A stretch of DNA of 64,000 nt. Origin: Apostichopus japonicus (lineage: Eukaryota > Echinodermata > Holothuroidea > Aspidochirotida > Stichopodidae). The notes under the pieces are model-generated. The model saw only the letters and a program-made list of their open reading frames with translations, had not been told where the DNA came from and ran no database searches. This document shows, one piece after another, positions 47,331-60,300 of this stretch (within the stretch, counting starts at the first letter, position 1; every line of letters begins with the position of its first letter). The DNA lies in the NCBI RefSeq assembly GCF_037975245.1, contig NC_092580.1, positions 17,744,001 to 17,808,000 on the forward strand, given 5' to 3'. The translations under genes were made by a program, and so were the position numbers.

Positions 47331-50300
47331 GTGCATGGTGGCGAAAAATCCAAATTTTATAGAACAAATACTTTCAAAATACATCTACCACCTTCCTCCT
47401 TGTGCTATGTCCATCATCACAACCACATCCGTCGTACGTCATCTTGGAGTTGTCCTCCGTTGTCATTAACCACTTCTTTCGTCGTCTTCCTCACCATCCA
47501 CCACCACACCACTTTTTCAGCCTTTGTCCAATTCCACCATCACTTTCTCCATGGTCGTTGTCTTCCAGCAGAACCTTCATCCCTGTTGTCCACCATCTAT
47601 AAACTAGAAAAGAATCTTTTTTAGGAAATTGTAATACAAAATTTCCATAGAAAACCTTTTATTATTCATTATTAAACATACATATTGGTGAACTGTGAAG
47701 GATGTGAGTGGTAAGTTGTGTGAGTGGTAAGTTATGTGAGTGGTAAGTAGTGTGAAGGGCGAGTTGTGAAAGTGTTGAGTTGGGTGAGTGGTGGGTGGGT
47801 AGGTAGGTGAGTGATAGTTAGGTGGGTAGTTGGGTGAGTGCTTGGTGTGTGCTTTGCTGAGTGGTGGAAGGGTAGTTGGGTGAGTAGTTTTGTTGTGAAC
47901 GGTAGGTGTTGGGTATGGTTGTTCAGGCTTTGTTATTGGTAGGATTGAATTTAAAAATGTGTGCATGGTGGCGAAAAATCCAAATTTTATAGGACAAATA
48001 CTTTCAAAATACATCTACCACCTTCCTCCTTGTGCTATGTCCATCATCACAACCACATCCGTCGTACATCATCTTGGAGTTGTCCTCCGTTGTCATTAAC
48101 CACTTCTTTAGTCGTCTCCCTCACCATCCAACACTACACCACTTTGCTGCATTTGTCCAATTCTACCATCACTTCCTCCATCGTCGTAGCCGTCCAGCAG
48201 AACCTTCATCGCTGTTGTCCACTATCTATTAACTAGAAAAGAATCTTTATTAGGAAATGGTAATGACAAATCTTCATATATAGAACACTTTTAATAATCA
48301 TAAAACATAAAATATTGTTAATAGAATGTAAATACATTCAAGAAACATATACCACCTTCCTCCTTGTCCTTTTTCCAATACCACAACCACTTTTGCCCTA
48401 CACCATCTTGGAGTTGTCCTCCGTTGTAATTCACCACCACCTCCTTCGTCGTCGTCGTCCTCACCATCCACCACCGCACCACTTTTGCTGCCACTGTCTA
48501 ATTCCACCATCAATTCCTCCATTGTTTTAGTCGTCCAGCAGAACCTTCATGACAGTTTTCCACCATCTATAAACTAGAAAAGAATCTACTTTAGGAAATG
48601 TTCATACCAAATCTTTATAGAAAACTTTTATGAATCATTATAAAATACACAATACTTTTAATAGAACATAAATACATTCGAAGTACGTACACCACCTTCC
48701 TTTTTCCATCACCACAACTACTTTGTCGCACATCATCTTGGAGTTGTCCTCCGTTGTCATTAACCACCACTTCCTTCCTTGTCTTCCTCACCATCCATCA
48801 CCACAACACTTTTGCAGCCTTTGTCAAATTCCACCATCACTTTCTCCATGGTCGTTGTCTTCCAGCAGAACCTTCATCCCTGTTGTCCACCATCTATAAA
48901 CTAGAAAAGTATCTTTTTTAGGAAATAGTAATACGAAATTTCCATAGAAAACCTTTTATTATTCATTATAAAACATACATATTGGTGAACTGTGAAGGAT
49001 GTGAGTGGTAAGTTGTGTGAGTGGTAAGTTATGTGAGTGGTAAGTAGTGTGAAGGGCGAGTTGTGAAAGTGTTGAGTTGGGTGAGTGGTTGGTGGGTAGG
49101 TAGGTGAGTGATAGTTAGGTGGGTAGTTGGGTGAGTGCTTGGTGTGTGCTTTGCTGAGTGGTGGAAGGGTAGTTGGGTGAGTAGTTTTGTTGTGAACGGT
49201 AGGTGTTGGGTATGGTTGTTCAGGCTTTGTTATTGGTAGGATTGAATTTAAAAATGTGTGCATGGTGGCGAAAAATCCAAATTTTATAGGACAAATACTT
49301 TCAAAATACATCTACCACCTTCCTCCTTGTGCTATGTCCATCATCACAACCACATCCGTCGTACATCATCTTGGAGTTGTCCTCCGTTGTCATTAACCAC
49401 TTCTTTAGTCGTCTCCCTCACCATCCAACACTACACCACTTTGCTGCATTTGTCCAATTCTACCATCACTTCCTCCATCGTCGTAGCCGTCCAGCAGAAC
49501 CTTCATCGCTGTTGTCCACTATCTATTAACTAGAAAAGAATCTTTATTAGGAAATGGTAATGACAAATCTTCATATATAGAACACTTTTAATAATCATAA
49601 AACATAAAATATTGTTAATAGAATGTAAATACATTCAAGAAACATATACCACCTTCCTCCTTGTCCTTTTTCCAATACCACAACCACTTTTGCCCTACAC
49701 CATCTTGGAGTTGTCCTCCGTTGTAATTCACCACCACCTCCTTCGTCGTCGTCGTCCTCACCATCCACCACCGCACCACTTTTGCTGCCACTGTCTAATT
49801 CCACCATCAATTCCTCCATTGTTTTAGTCGTCCAGCAGAACCTTCATGACAGTTTTCCACCATCTATAAACTAGAAAAGAATCTACTTTAGGAAATGTTC
49901 ATACCAAATCTTTATAGAAAACTTTTATGAATCATTATAAAATACACAATACTTTTAATAGAACATAAATACATTCGAAGTACGTACACCACCTTCCTTT
50001 TTCCATCACCACAACTACTTTGTCGCACATCATCTTGGAGTTGTCCTCCGTTGTCATTAACCACCACTTCCTTCCTTGTCTTCCTCACCATCCATCACCA
50101 CAACACTTTTGCAGCCTTTGTCAAATTCCACCATCACTTTCTCCATGGTCGTTGTCTTCCAGCAGAACCTTCATCCCTGTTGTCCACCATCTATAAACTA
50201 GAAAAGTATCTTTTTTAGGAAATAGTAATACGAAATTTCCATAGAAAACCTTTTATTATTCATTATAAAACATACATATTGGTGAACTGTGAAGGATGTG

Positions 50301-53300
50301 AGTGGTAAGTTGTGTGAGTGGTAAGTTATGTGAGTGGTAAGTAGTGTGAAGGGCGAGTTGTGAAAGTGTTGAGTTGGGTGAGTGGTTGGTGGGTAGGTAG
50401 GTGAGTGATAGTTAGGTGGGTAGTTGGGTGAGTGCTTGGTGTGTGCTTTGCTGAGTGGTGGAAGGGTAGTTGGGTGAGTAGTTTTGTTGTGAACGGTAGG
50501 TGTTGGGTATGGTTGTTCAGGCTTTGTTATTGGTAGGATTGAATTTAAAAATGTGTGCATGGTGGCGAAAAATCCAAATTTTATAGGACAAATACTTTCA
50601 AAATACATCTACCACCTTCCTCCTTGTGCTATGTCCATCATCACAACCACATCCGTCGTACATCATCTTGGAGTTGTCCTCCGTTGTCATTAACCACTTC
50701 TTTAGTCGTCTCCCTCACCATCCAACACTACACCACTTTGCTGCATTTGTCCAATTCTACCATCACTTCCTCCATCGTCGTAGCCGTCCAGCAGAACCTT
50801 CATCGCTGTTGTCCACTATCTATTAACTAGAAAAGAATCTTTATTAGGAAATGGTAATGACAAATCTTCATATATAGAACACTTTTAATAATCATAAAAC
50901 ATAAAATATTGTTAATAGAATGTAAATACATTCAAGAAACATATACCACCTTCCTCCTTGTCCTTTTTCCAATACCACAACCACTTTTGCCCTACACCAT
51001 CTTGGAGTTGTCCTCCGTTGTAATTCACCACCACCTCCTTCGTCGTCGTCGTCCTCACCATCCACCACCGCACCACTTTTGCTGCCACTGTCTAATTCCA
51101 CCATCAATTCCTCCATTGTTTTAGTCGTCCAGCAGAACCTTCATGACAGTTTTCCACCATCTATAAACTAGAAAAGAATCTACTTTAGGAAATGTTCATA
51201 CCAAATCTTTATAGAAAACTTTTATGAATCATTATAAAATACACAATACTTTTAATAGAACATAAATACATTCGAAGTACGTACACCACCTTCCTTTTTC
51301 CATCACCACAACTACTTTGTCGCACATCATCTTGGAGTTGTCCTCCGTTGTCATTAACCACCACTTCCTTCCTTGTCTTCCTCACCATCCATCACCACAA
51401 CACTTTTGCAGCCTTTGTCAAATTCCACCATCACTTTCTCCATGGTCGTTGTCTTCCAGCAGAACCTTCATCCCTGTTGTCCACCATCTATAAACTAGAA
51501 AAGTATCTTTTTTAGGAAATAGTAATACGAAATTTCCATAGAAAACCTTTTATTATTCATTATAAAACATACATATTGGTGAACTGTGAAGGATGTGAGT
51601 GGTAAGTTGTGTGAGTGGTAAGTAGTGTGAAGGGCGAGTTGTGAAAGTGTTGAGTTGGGTGAGTGGTGGGTGGGTAGGTAGGTGAGTGATAGTTAGGTGG
51701 GTAGTTGGGTGAGTGCTTGGTGTGTGCTTTGCTGAGTGGTGGAAGGGTAGTTGGGTGAGTAGTTTTGTTGTGAACGGTAGGTGTTGGGTATGGTTGTTCA
51801 GGCTTTGTTATTGGTAGGATTGAATTTAAAAATGTGTGCATGGTGGCGAAAAATCCAAATTTTATAGGACAAATACTTTCAAAATACATCTACCACCTTC
51901 CTCCTTGTGCTATGTCCATCATCACAACCACATCCGTCGTACATCATCTTGGAGTTGTCCTCCGTTGTCATTAACCACTTCTTTAGTCGTCTCCCTCACC
52001 ATCCAACACTACACCACTTTGCTGCATTTGTCCAATTCTACCATCACTTCCTCCATCGTCGTAGCCGTCCAGCAGAACCTTCATCGCTGTTGTCCACTAT
52101 CTATTAACTAGAAAAGAATCTTTATTAGGAAATGGTAATGACAAATCTTCATATATAGAACACTTTTAATAATCATAAAACATAAAATATTGTTAATAGA
52201 ATGTAAATACATTCAAGAAACATATACCACCTTCCTCCTTGTCCTTTTTCCAATACCACAACCACTTTTGCCCTACACCATCTTGGAGTTGTCCTCCGTT
52301 GTAATTCACCACCACCTCCTTCGTCGTCGTCGTCCTCACCATCCACCACCGCACCACTTTTGCTGCCACTGTCTAATTCCACCATCAATTCCTCCATTGT
52401 TTTAGTCGTCCAGCAGAACCTTCATGACAGTTTTCCACCATCTATAAACTAGAAAAGAATCTACTTTAGGAAATGTTCATACCAAATCTTTATAGAAAAC
52501 TTTTATGAATCATTATAAAATACACAATACTTTTAATAGAACATAAATACATTCGAAGTACGTACACCACCTTCCTCTTTCCATCACCACAACTACTTTG
52601 TCGCACATCATCTTGGAGTTGTCCTCCGTTGTCATTAACCACCACTTCCTTCCTTGTCTTCCTCACCATCCATCACCACAACACTTTTGCAGCCTTTGTC
52701 AAATTCCACCATCACTTTCTCCATGGTCGTTGTCTTCCAGCAGAACCTTCATCCCTGTTGTCCACCATCTATAAACTAGAAAAGTATCTTTTTTAGGAAA
52801 TAGTAATACGAAATTTCCATAGAAAACCTTTTATTATTCATTATAAAACATACATATTGGTGAACTGTGAAGGATGTGAGTGGTAAGTTGTGTGAGTGGT
52901 AAGTTATGTGAGTGGTAAGTAGTGTGAAGGGCGAGTTGTGAAAGTGTTGAGTTGGGTGAGTGGTTGGTGGGTAGGTAGGTGAGTGATAGTTAGGTGGGTA
53001 GTTGGGTGAGTGCTTGGTGTGTGCTTTGCTGAGTGGTGGAAGGGTAGTTGGGTGAGTAGTTTTGTTGTGAACGGTAGGTGTTGGGTGTTAGGTATGGTTG
53101 TTCAGGCTTTGTTATTTAGAGGATTGAAATTAAAAATTTGTGCATGGTGGCGAAAAATCCAAATTTTATAGGACAAATACTTTCAAAATACATCTACCAC
53201 CTTCCTCCTTGTGCTTTGTCCATCACCACAACCATATCTGTCGTACATCATCATGGAGTTGTCCTCCGTTGTCATTAACCACTTCTTTCGTCGTCTTCCT

Positions 53301-55130
53301 CACCATCCACCACCACACCACTTTGCTGCCTTTGTCCAATTCTACCATCACTTCCTCCATCGTCGTAGCCGTCCAGCAGAACCTTCATCGCTGTTGTCCA
53401 CTATCTATTAACTAGAAAAGAATCTTTATTAGGAAATGGTAATGACAAATCTTCATATATAGAACACTTTTAATAATCATAAAACATAAAATATTGTTAA
53501 TAGAACGTAAATACATTCAAGAAACATACACCACCTTCCTCCTTGTCCTTTTTCCAATACCACAACCACTTTTGCCTTACACCATCTTGGAGTTGTCCTC
53601 CGTTGTAATTCACCACCACCTCCTTCGTCGTTGTCGTCCTCACCATCCACCACCGCACCACTCTTGCTGCCACTGTCTAATTCCACCATCAATTCCTCCA
53701 TTGTTTTAGTCGTCCAGCAGAACCTTCATGACAGTTTTCCACTATCTATAAACTAGAAAAGAATCTACTTTAGGAAATGTTCATACCAAATCTTTATAGA
53801 AAACTTTTATGAATCATTATAAAATACACAAAACGTTTAATAGAACATAAATACATTCGAAGAACATACACCACCTTCCCTTTTACATCACCACAACCAC
53901 TTTGTCTTACATCATCTTGGAGTTGTCCTCCGCTGTCATTAACCACCACTTCCTTCCTCGTCTTCCTCACCATCCATCACCACACCACTTTTGCAGCCTT
54001 TGTCCAATTCCACTATCACTTTCTCCATGATCGTTGTCTTCCAGCAGAACCTTCATCTATGTTGTCCACCATCTATAAACTAGAAAAGTATCTTTTTTAA
54101 GGAAATTGTAATACGACATTTCCATAGAATACCTTTTATTATTCATTATAAAACATACATATTGGTGAACTGTGAAGGATGTGAGTGGTAATTTGTGTGA
54201 GTGGTAAGTTGTGTGAGTGGTAAGTAGTGTGAAGGACTAGTTGTGAAAGTGTTGAGTTGGGTGAGTGGTGGTGGGTGGGTGGGTAGGTGAGTGAGAGTTA
54301 GGTGGGTAGTTGGGTGAGTGCTTGGTGTGTGCTTTGCTGAGTGGTGCATGGGTAGTTGGGTGAGTAGTTTTGTTGTGAACGGTAGGTGTTGGGTGTTGGG
54401 CAAGTAGTTGTTCAGGCTTTGTTATTGGTAGGATTGAATTTAAAAATGTGTGCATGGTGGCGGAAAATCCAAATTTTATAGGACTGATACATTCAAAATA
54501 CATCTACCACCTTCCTCCTTGTGCTTTGTCCATCACCACAACCACATCCGTCGTACATCATCTTGGAGTTGTCCTCCGTTGTCATTAACAACTTCTTTCG
54601 TCGTCTTCTTCACCATCAATCACCACACCACTTTGCTGCCTTCGTCAAATTCCACCATCACTTCCTCCATGGTCGTAGTCGTCCATCAGAAACTTTATCA
54701 CCCTTGTCCACCATCTATAAACTAGAAAAGAATTCATTTTAGGATAATATCAAATGTTCATGAAAACTCTTATTAATCATTATAAAACAGATTTTCTTTT
54801 AAATAGGGCATAAATACATACAAAATACATCCACCACCTTCCTCCTTGTCATGTTTCCATCACCACAAACACTTTGTCGTACACCCTTTTGGAGTTGTCC
54901 TTCGTTGTCAATAACCACCACTTCCTTCCTCGTCTTCCTCACCATTCATCACCACACCACTTTAGCTGCTTTGTCCAATTCCACCATCATTTCCTGCATC
55001 GTTGTTGTCGTTGACCACGGTTGTTCACCATTTATAAACTAGAAAAGAATTTATTTTAGGAAATGGTTGTAACAAATCTTCATAGAAAACTTTTATTAAT
55101 CATTATAAGACATACATATTTGTGGATGGT
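47331..55130. repeat. Composite higher-order satellite, about 1297-bp unit
   Basis: The junction 'GCATGGTGGCGAAAAATCC' recurs at about 47331 and 47961, then at 49258, 50555, 51836, 53140 and 54450. Intervals from 47961 are 1297, 1297, 1281, 1304 and 1310. Each unit has three CCACC-type monomers (about 330 each) and one GTGAG-type spacer (about 290). Units at 47961, 49258 and 50555 look virtually identical; the 1281-bp unit lacks one 16-base 'GTGAGTGGTAAGTTAT' step in its spacer; the distal units are more diverged. The interval before 47961 is 630, so that unit lacks two monomers. Confidence 0.95.
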
Positions 55131-58100
55131 GACGGAAGTTGGTCGCAGGCGTCTTGCTTCCTTGTTGGAACGTCAATATAGTAGCAGTGGATGTTGAATG
55201 GGGAAAGCCTTCAAAATAGACAGAAATGCAAAAAAAAAAAAACTAAAATAGGAAGTATATAATTATATATAAATCGAAAATCTACAATATTGTAATATAA
55301 GTATGATGGAATACTGATTATAATTGACTTTGCACTGAGAATGTCTAAGGTGGCTATATGGCTCCATTTAGTTATTAACCACTCCGTAGCAGGCCAATAG
55401 CCAGGCTGTGGTTAGGGCAGTGCCCCCCCCCCCCCATCTGTTGTGTTCTCCCACCATCTGCCTAATCCACCATCTAGTGTACAAAAACTTCACAAACAAC
55501 AGACCTATTGGTGCCCAACCATAAACTGTTGGTGCCCTACATAAACTGTTGGTACCCCTCCAACCTGGCTCAGTGCCTGCTCCCTGGGGCCAAACTATGT
55601 CTGTAGAGCCGTCTCGCCTACAGTTAGGTATGATCAATATAAGCATGGTGAACAAAATACAATAGGCTAGGCTTTGTTCGCTATGTAACTAGTCACGGAC
55701 CTAACGTAGGATTGTACAATCATTTTGGGAACATACTGGGATTTTATTTCTCAAAAAGTTAAAACAGCTGTGAAAGCCGCCGCTAAATAGCCGTGAGTTG
55801 TAATTCATATCAAGTAGCACTTGTTTCCACACAAAATTCGAGTTAATCTGGTGCCTCAAGTGATAATACATGTGAAAATTAAGATAATTCGACGATAAGA
55901 TCAGACTTTCGTCGAAACCCCGTTGCTTTGCGCGATTCATTGTTTTGAGTTTATCAAGATTAAATAAAAACGGCAAAGCATATCGTTGTCAGCTGGTACG
56001 AAATAGCTTCTATGTGTTAAATTTCTATGCTAGACCTATGCTGGTTGGTTCGATGTTGAACACCTTTGAACACAATAATCAGAGCGTCTTACAAAACTAA
56101 GTAGGTACACACTTTAGAACAAAACGAAAAATTTAGCCGTAAAAGGCGGCTGCTGCAAACATGATATAGATGGTAAAAAACGATAAAATGCGATACGTTC
56201 ACTTTACGATAAGACCTTGTGTTGCTGGCTGCTGCTGTACAAAGTCTGACATGAGGTCTAATTTTCGTTGTATTTTGATATAATAAGAAATTGTTTGAAA
56301 GGATAATTTCCAATCAATATGGGGGTTTGACAAAAGTTTTGTTATATTTATGGATTAAATGTATAAAACATTATAGCCCTGCGTTTGTGAAAGTATACGT
56401 TACAAACTAATGCGTCACATAGAAAGCATCCCGGATGTTGAAACGTTCCCGGGTACTGAATAGTGAATTTTTATAGTAAACTGCTGCGTCCGCTAATAAA
56501 TGTGCACAACCATTTTAGTTTCTTGTGAGATACACGTGTGGCCTTTGTGGCACCACTTGTACCAAAACAAAGCAAAAAACAGCAATAGGTTTCTTTTACA
56601 CATTAAATCGTAGTTTTCAAGCTTTGACATCACATACTCCTCAAATAATCGTTCAAGAACAAAACAATCCTTGTACTCATATAGTAGACCCTGTATAGGC
56701 CTACCTATGTGCTAGTTCATCCAAGCTTTCTTTTTCAAGTTATCGTGTTTACAAGGTTTACTCTGACCTCTGTTGACCTTTTACTGCCACCGAGAAAATA
56801 GCAGGCGCATCTACATATCACACGGCTGGTGATTAATATTCTTGCAATTGAATCACTTTTGTTTTAATTTAACAGAAACAATATAAAAAATATAAAAAAT
56901 CGTGATTTTGACTGACAAAACGTATGATTCGGCCAATCCTGACAAATCAAGTATTAATTTAAACCAGTGTTCATTTGGAGTTATGACGTAGATAAATGAA
57001 TGACAGTCCCTCAAACATACGAAATCAAACGAACGCACTTACACCATCACTTTTCCATAGATCTTTTCTCTTTCGGCAAGGAATCAGCATTTTTAAGTTA
57101 TACAGATGCTTGCTCATTTGGGTATACTGCTTTGGCCCTATTTAGACACAGATATTGCATCATGACACACTTTTCTGTCAACAACCCCCCCCCCCCCGGA
57201 AAAAAAATTATAATAATAAATCAGAGAGGGAAATGAATCAGAACTAATGAACTAACTAAATTAAAAATTCTTGATATAAACTTACTTTGAACTTAATTCT
57301 CTCCGCGCCAGTAGACATACAAGGCCATTCTTAATATAAACATTAAGCAACTAATATCTCATTGTTTGTGGGATTTGTCTTAATAATTATACCTTTTTAT
57401 CAACTGTTCTCCACTAAAGTTCCATGTGTGATTGGTGTTGATGAGTGCTTTTTCTTAATTTTGTTTTTTTGGTAGGCTATTTCATTAACCACAGTTTTGT
57501 TTGAAAAGTTTGTTTCAATCAATCCATGAAAACTTCACAAACGTTCATCTCCTTTCGTAAAAGATTATTATGTCATTAAATGTATTATATTGAATTTTGA
57601 TCGATATTAATTGGCTATGGTCTTAGTGAAACCTTCGAATATCCCATCTCATTTACAAATCCCTGATTAGAGGATTTCCGAAAGTGCAATGTTCATAATG
57701 CTTTACTTGGCAAGTGGAGAGGAATTACCCGAAATTCCCTGATCCAGCTCAGACGTATCTCAGAAAGTAACAAGGCCGCGTACACAAACTTCCCAACGGT
57801 GTATTAAGAGTTTATACTGGTTCGAACAACAGTAAACTGTTGTAATTTGAGAGCCTATTTTAAAACAAACTTAACCTCATGCATGAACACCTTTTGCCAA
57901 AAGTATCAGCTGCCTAATTACGAATAGTAGTAGGGCCTATTTCTAATGAGTCTTCAATATCAGTGCTTACATTTTTCCAAGCGGAATTTATTTTGTGACA
58001 AATACTGTACTGTTGGTGACATGAGAATTTTCTTATATGAGGGAAAAGAGTATCGTATCGAACCTCTTTCCAGTTTATAGACCGAACCGTTGAAATATCG

Positions 58101-59640
58101 CTATTATAATTATTGTTGTACACAGTTATAGGTATAGGCACATGTTTAGCACACATTGCAGGGCTATCTCTCTCTCTCTCTCTAAAAGCTAAATCTACAC
58201 AATATGGTTTTGTAATACTGACCCAAAATTAAGTATAACTTGTCAGTAAAGTATTTCAGATGTTCATTTTGGAGTATTTTACTTACATTTACTGCATATT
58301 AGCACGCAATAGTCAGAAGAGTTACAACGGTGTATCCTTCCACGTAAACGTCCTATGGAAACTAAATTTCCCGCCACGCGTGTCGTCGCGTGCCTTACCT
58401 CATGAATATGGATGTCCTCTTGTCTGGTCATTCATCAAATCAGTCAACCATAGAGATGAAGCTATTGAAGATTTGACTGCTGGAATTCGTATTGTCAATT
58501 GTGTAGTGCTAAAGTAGGTGTTCGTCTTGGTCAAAGCAGGGAGTTGTTATGGATATTACAACTCCCTGCATGGTCAAAGCTGCATTATATACACCCTAAC
58601 TACTAGTAAACACGAACTAACCGATCCCATATTCTACAATCGTCTTTGGTACCTTTGAGGTTGTAAATAATTACACAATAAATAACGATTTTCTCTTGAT
58701 GTCTAAAAAGCCAATTAAAAATTCCAACAGGTATCTTCGTGTCCCGTTTTTTGGTTGATATCAAAACATAATGGTACGCATGCCCGGGCAGGGTGCAATG
58801 ACCTTCCCCGGCATCACTACCTTTGGCTTATTTTAAACCTAATCCAACTTGTTCCTGTATAGCAGAGAGCCGTTCAAGGGGTTATCACATATACCCTGAA
58901 GTCAGTTGCTTTCCTTAAAAAAAAAAACATTTGTTGTGACTGTGGTTGTTTATTATCGTCAGCCACCAGTAACCTCTTTTAATATTTCAGCAACATTGGT
59001 TACGACGTACCCTTTATGTTTAACAATTCGCGTGTGTGTGTGTAAGTTCATACGATATTGTAAGAAGCACATATGTATGAGTCAGCCATGAAGCACCCAC
59101 CATGGTGATAAACGGGTGGTACATTTAAGACATTCATTTGGTGGGTGAATTATACAATGTAATTTCAAGGTTTATTTTTGGTTAATAACGTCACTCATTG
59201 ATACATGAATATCTTTATTCATGCAAATAATAGCCTCAATCTAGTCATAGGCCTATGTAGAATATGGTTTATGTTAAAAATGACGGAAATTTTATTTCGT
59301 TGGAATAGGATAGAACACCTGCCTTTCGTATATTGTACGTGTGATCGTTATTTGCTTCTATGCACTTTATTTCCACGAATTCCTATCTCTTGTGATAAGT
59401 ACTGCACTCTTGCGGTTGTTTGCATTCTTTCTTATAAGCCGTTTTGTGGCATTTTTGTTTCTTATGTGTCCATTGTGTTCATATGCTAATGAGTTTATGT
59501 GGTTACCAATTGTAATTATATATTCTCTAAGAAATAAGAAAAAAGGTTGGAGAAGAAAGAGAAGGGTGAAGTGGAGCTGAAGGGGAGGGAAGAATGCAAT
59601 GTGGTACTAAGTCTGATAAAACATTTGTATGATCTTTTGT
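55131..59640. other. Non-coding AT-rich stretch without recognised genes
   Basis: This contains C-runs (about 55423-55434 and 57185-57197), a (TC)n microsatellite (about 58167-58183) and a small palindrome at 58538-58570. Short ORFs show no recognisable domains. Confidence 0.45.
58528..58580. repeat. 33-bp palindrome flanked by 10-bp direct repeats
   Basis: 'GCAGGGAGTTGT' (58536-58547) and 'ACAACTCCCTGC' (58558-58569) form 12-bp arms. 'TGGTCAAAGC' flanks them at 58528-58537 and 58571-58580. Confidence 0.8.
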
Positions 59641-59644
59641 AAAC

Positions 59645-59775
59645 AGTAGATCAGCGAACCAGCCCGACACATGTGAAGTATCCATTGCCCTTCCAAGGGA
59701 CTCGTGATCGATATTCACTTGGCCTAAAACGTATCGTCATGATCAAACTGTTACTGTCTCGATGTAAGGGCGGCT
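59645..59775 (+). repeat. U2-SINE-like element, diverged copy 4
   Basis: 'TGTGAAGTATCCATTGCCC' and 'TTCCAAGGGACTCGTGATCG' followed by 'TCATGATCAAACTG' and 'GTCTCGATGTAAGGGCG' parallel the minus-strand order of the elements at 19492-20282. The U2-like head is weaker here; the tail match is good. Confidence 0.5.
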
Positions 59776-59884
59776 AGGTACGATGGCCCATTAGGGCCAT
59801 AGTGAAGGAAAAAAAATGAAAGTAAAAAAAAAAAAATCAAGTGAAGAATTGATAAGTGAAATAAAAAATTCCAACCAAAGTATT

Positions 59885-60300
59885 AATCTGTCATAACAGA
59901 TTATATAATCTGTCGTAACAGATTACTTAATCTGTCGTAACAGATTACTTAATCTGTCGTAACCGATTACTTAATCTGTCGTAACCGATTATTTAATCTG
60001 TCGTAACAGATTATTTAATCCGTCGTAACAGATTATATAATCTGTCGTAACAGATTAGTTAATCTGTCGTAACAGATCACTTAATCTGTCGTAACCGTTT
60101 ACTTAATCTGTCGTAACCGATTATTTATTCTGTCGTAACAGATTATTTAATCTGTCGTAACAGATTACTTAATCTGTCGTAACATATTACTTAATCTGTC
60201 GTAACAGATTACTTAATCTGTCGTAACAGATTACTTAATCTGTCGTAACAGATTATTTAATCTGTCGTTACAGATTAATTAATCTGTCGTAACAGATTAA
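59885..60300. repeat. 22-bp palindromic minisatellite, 19 copies
   Basis: Nineteen head-to-tail units of 'AATCTGTCGTAACAGATT' plus a four-base spacer (mostly ACTT, ATTT or ATAT) run without any length change: the first unit starts at 59885 and the last at 60281, exactly 18 x 22 bases apart. Each core is a perfect palindrome with 7-base arms around CGTA. Most variants are A-to-C changes giving 'AACCGATT'. Confidence 0.97.

Noticed and set aside
46974-52405. Repeated 136-, 91- and 74-codon frames
   Set aside because: Identical copies in each 1.3-kb satellite unit, overlapping on opposite strands, without domains or splice context.
59885-60300. CRISPR array with palindromic repeats
   Set aside because: The 22-bp units have only a 4-base, low-diversity spacer and the genome is eukaryotic.
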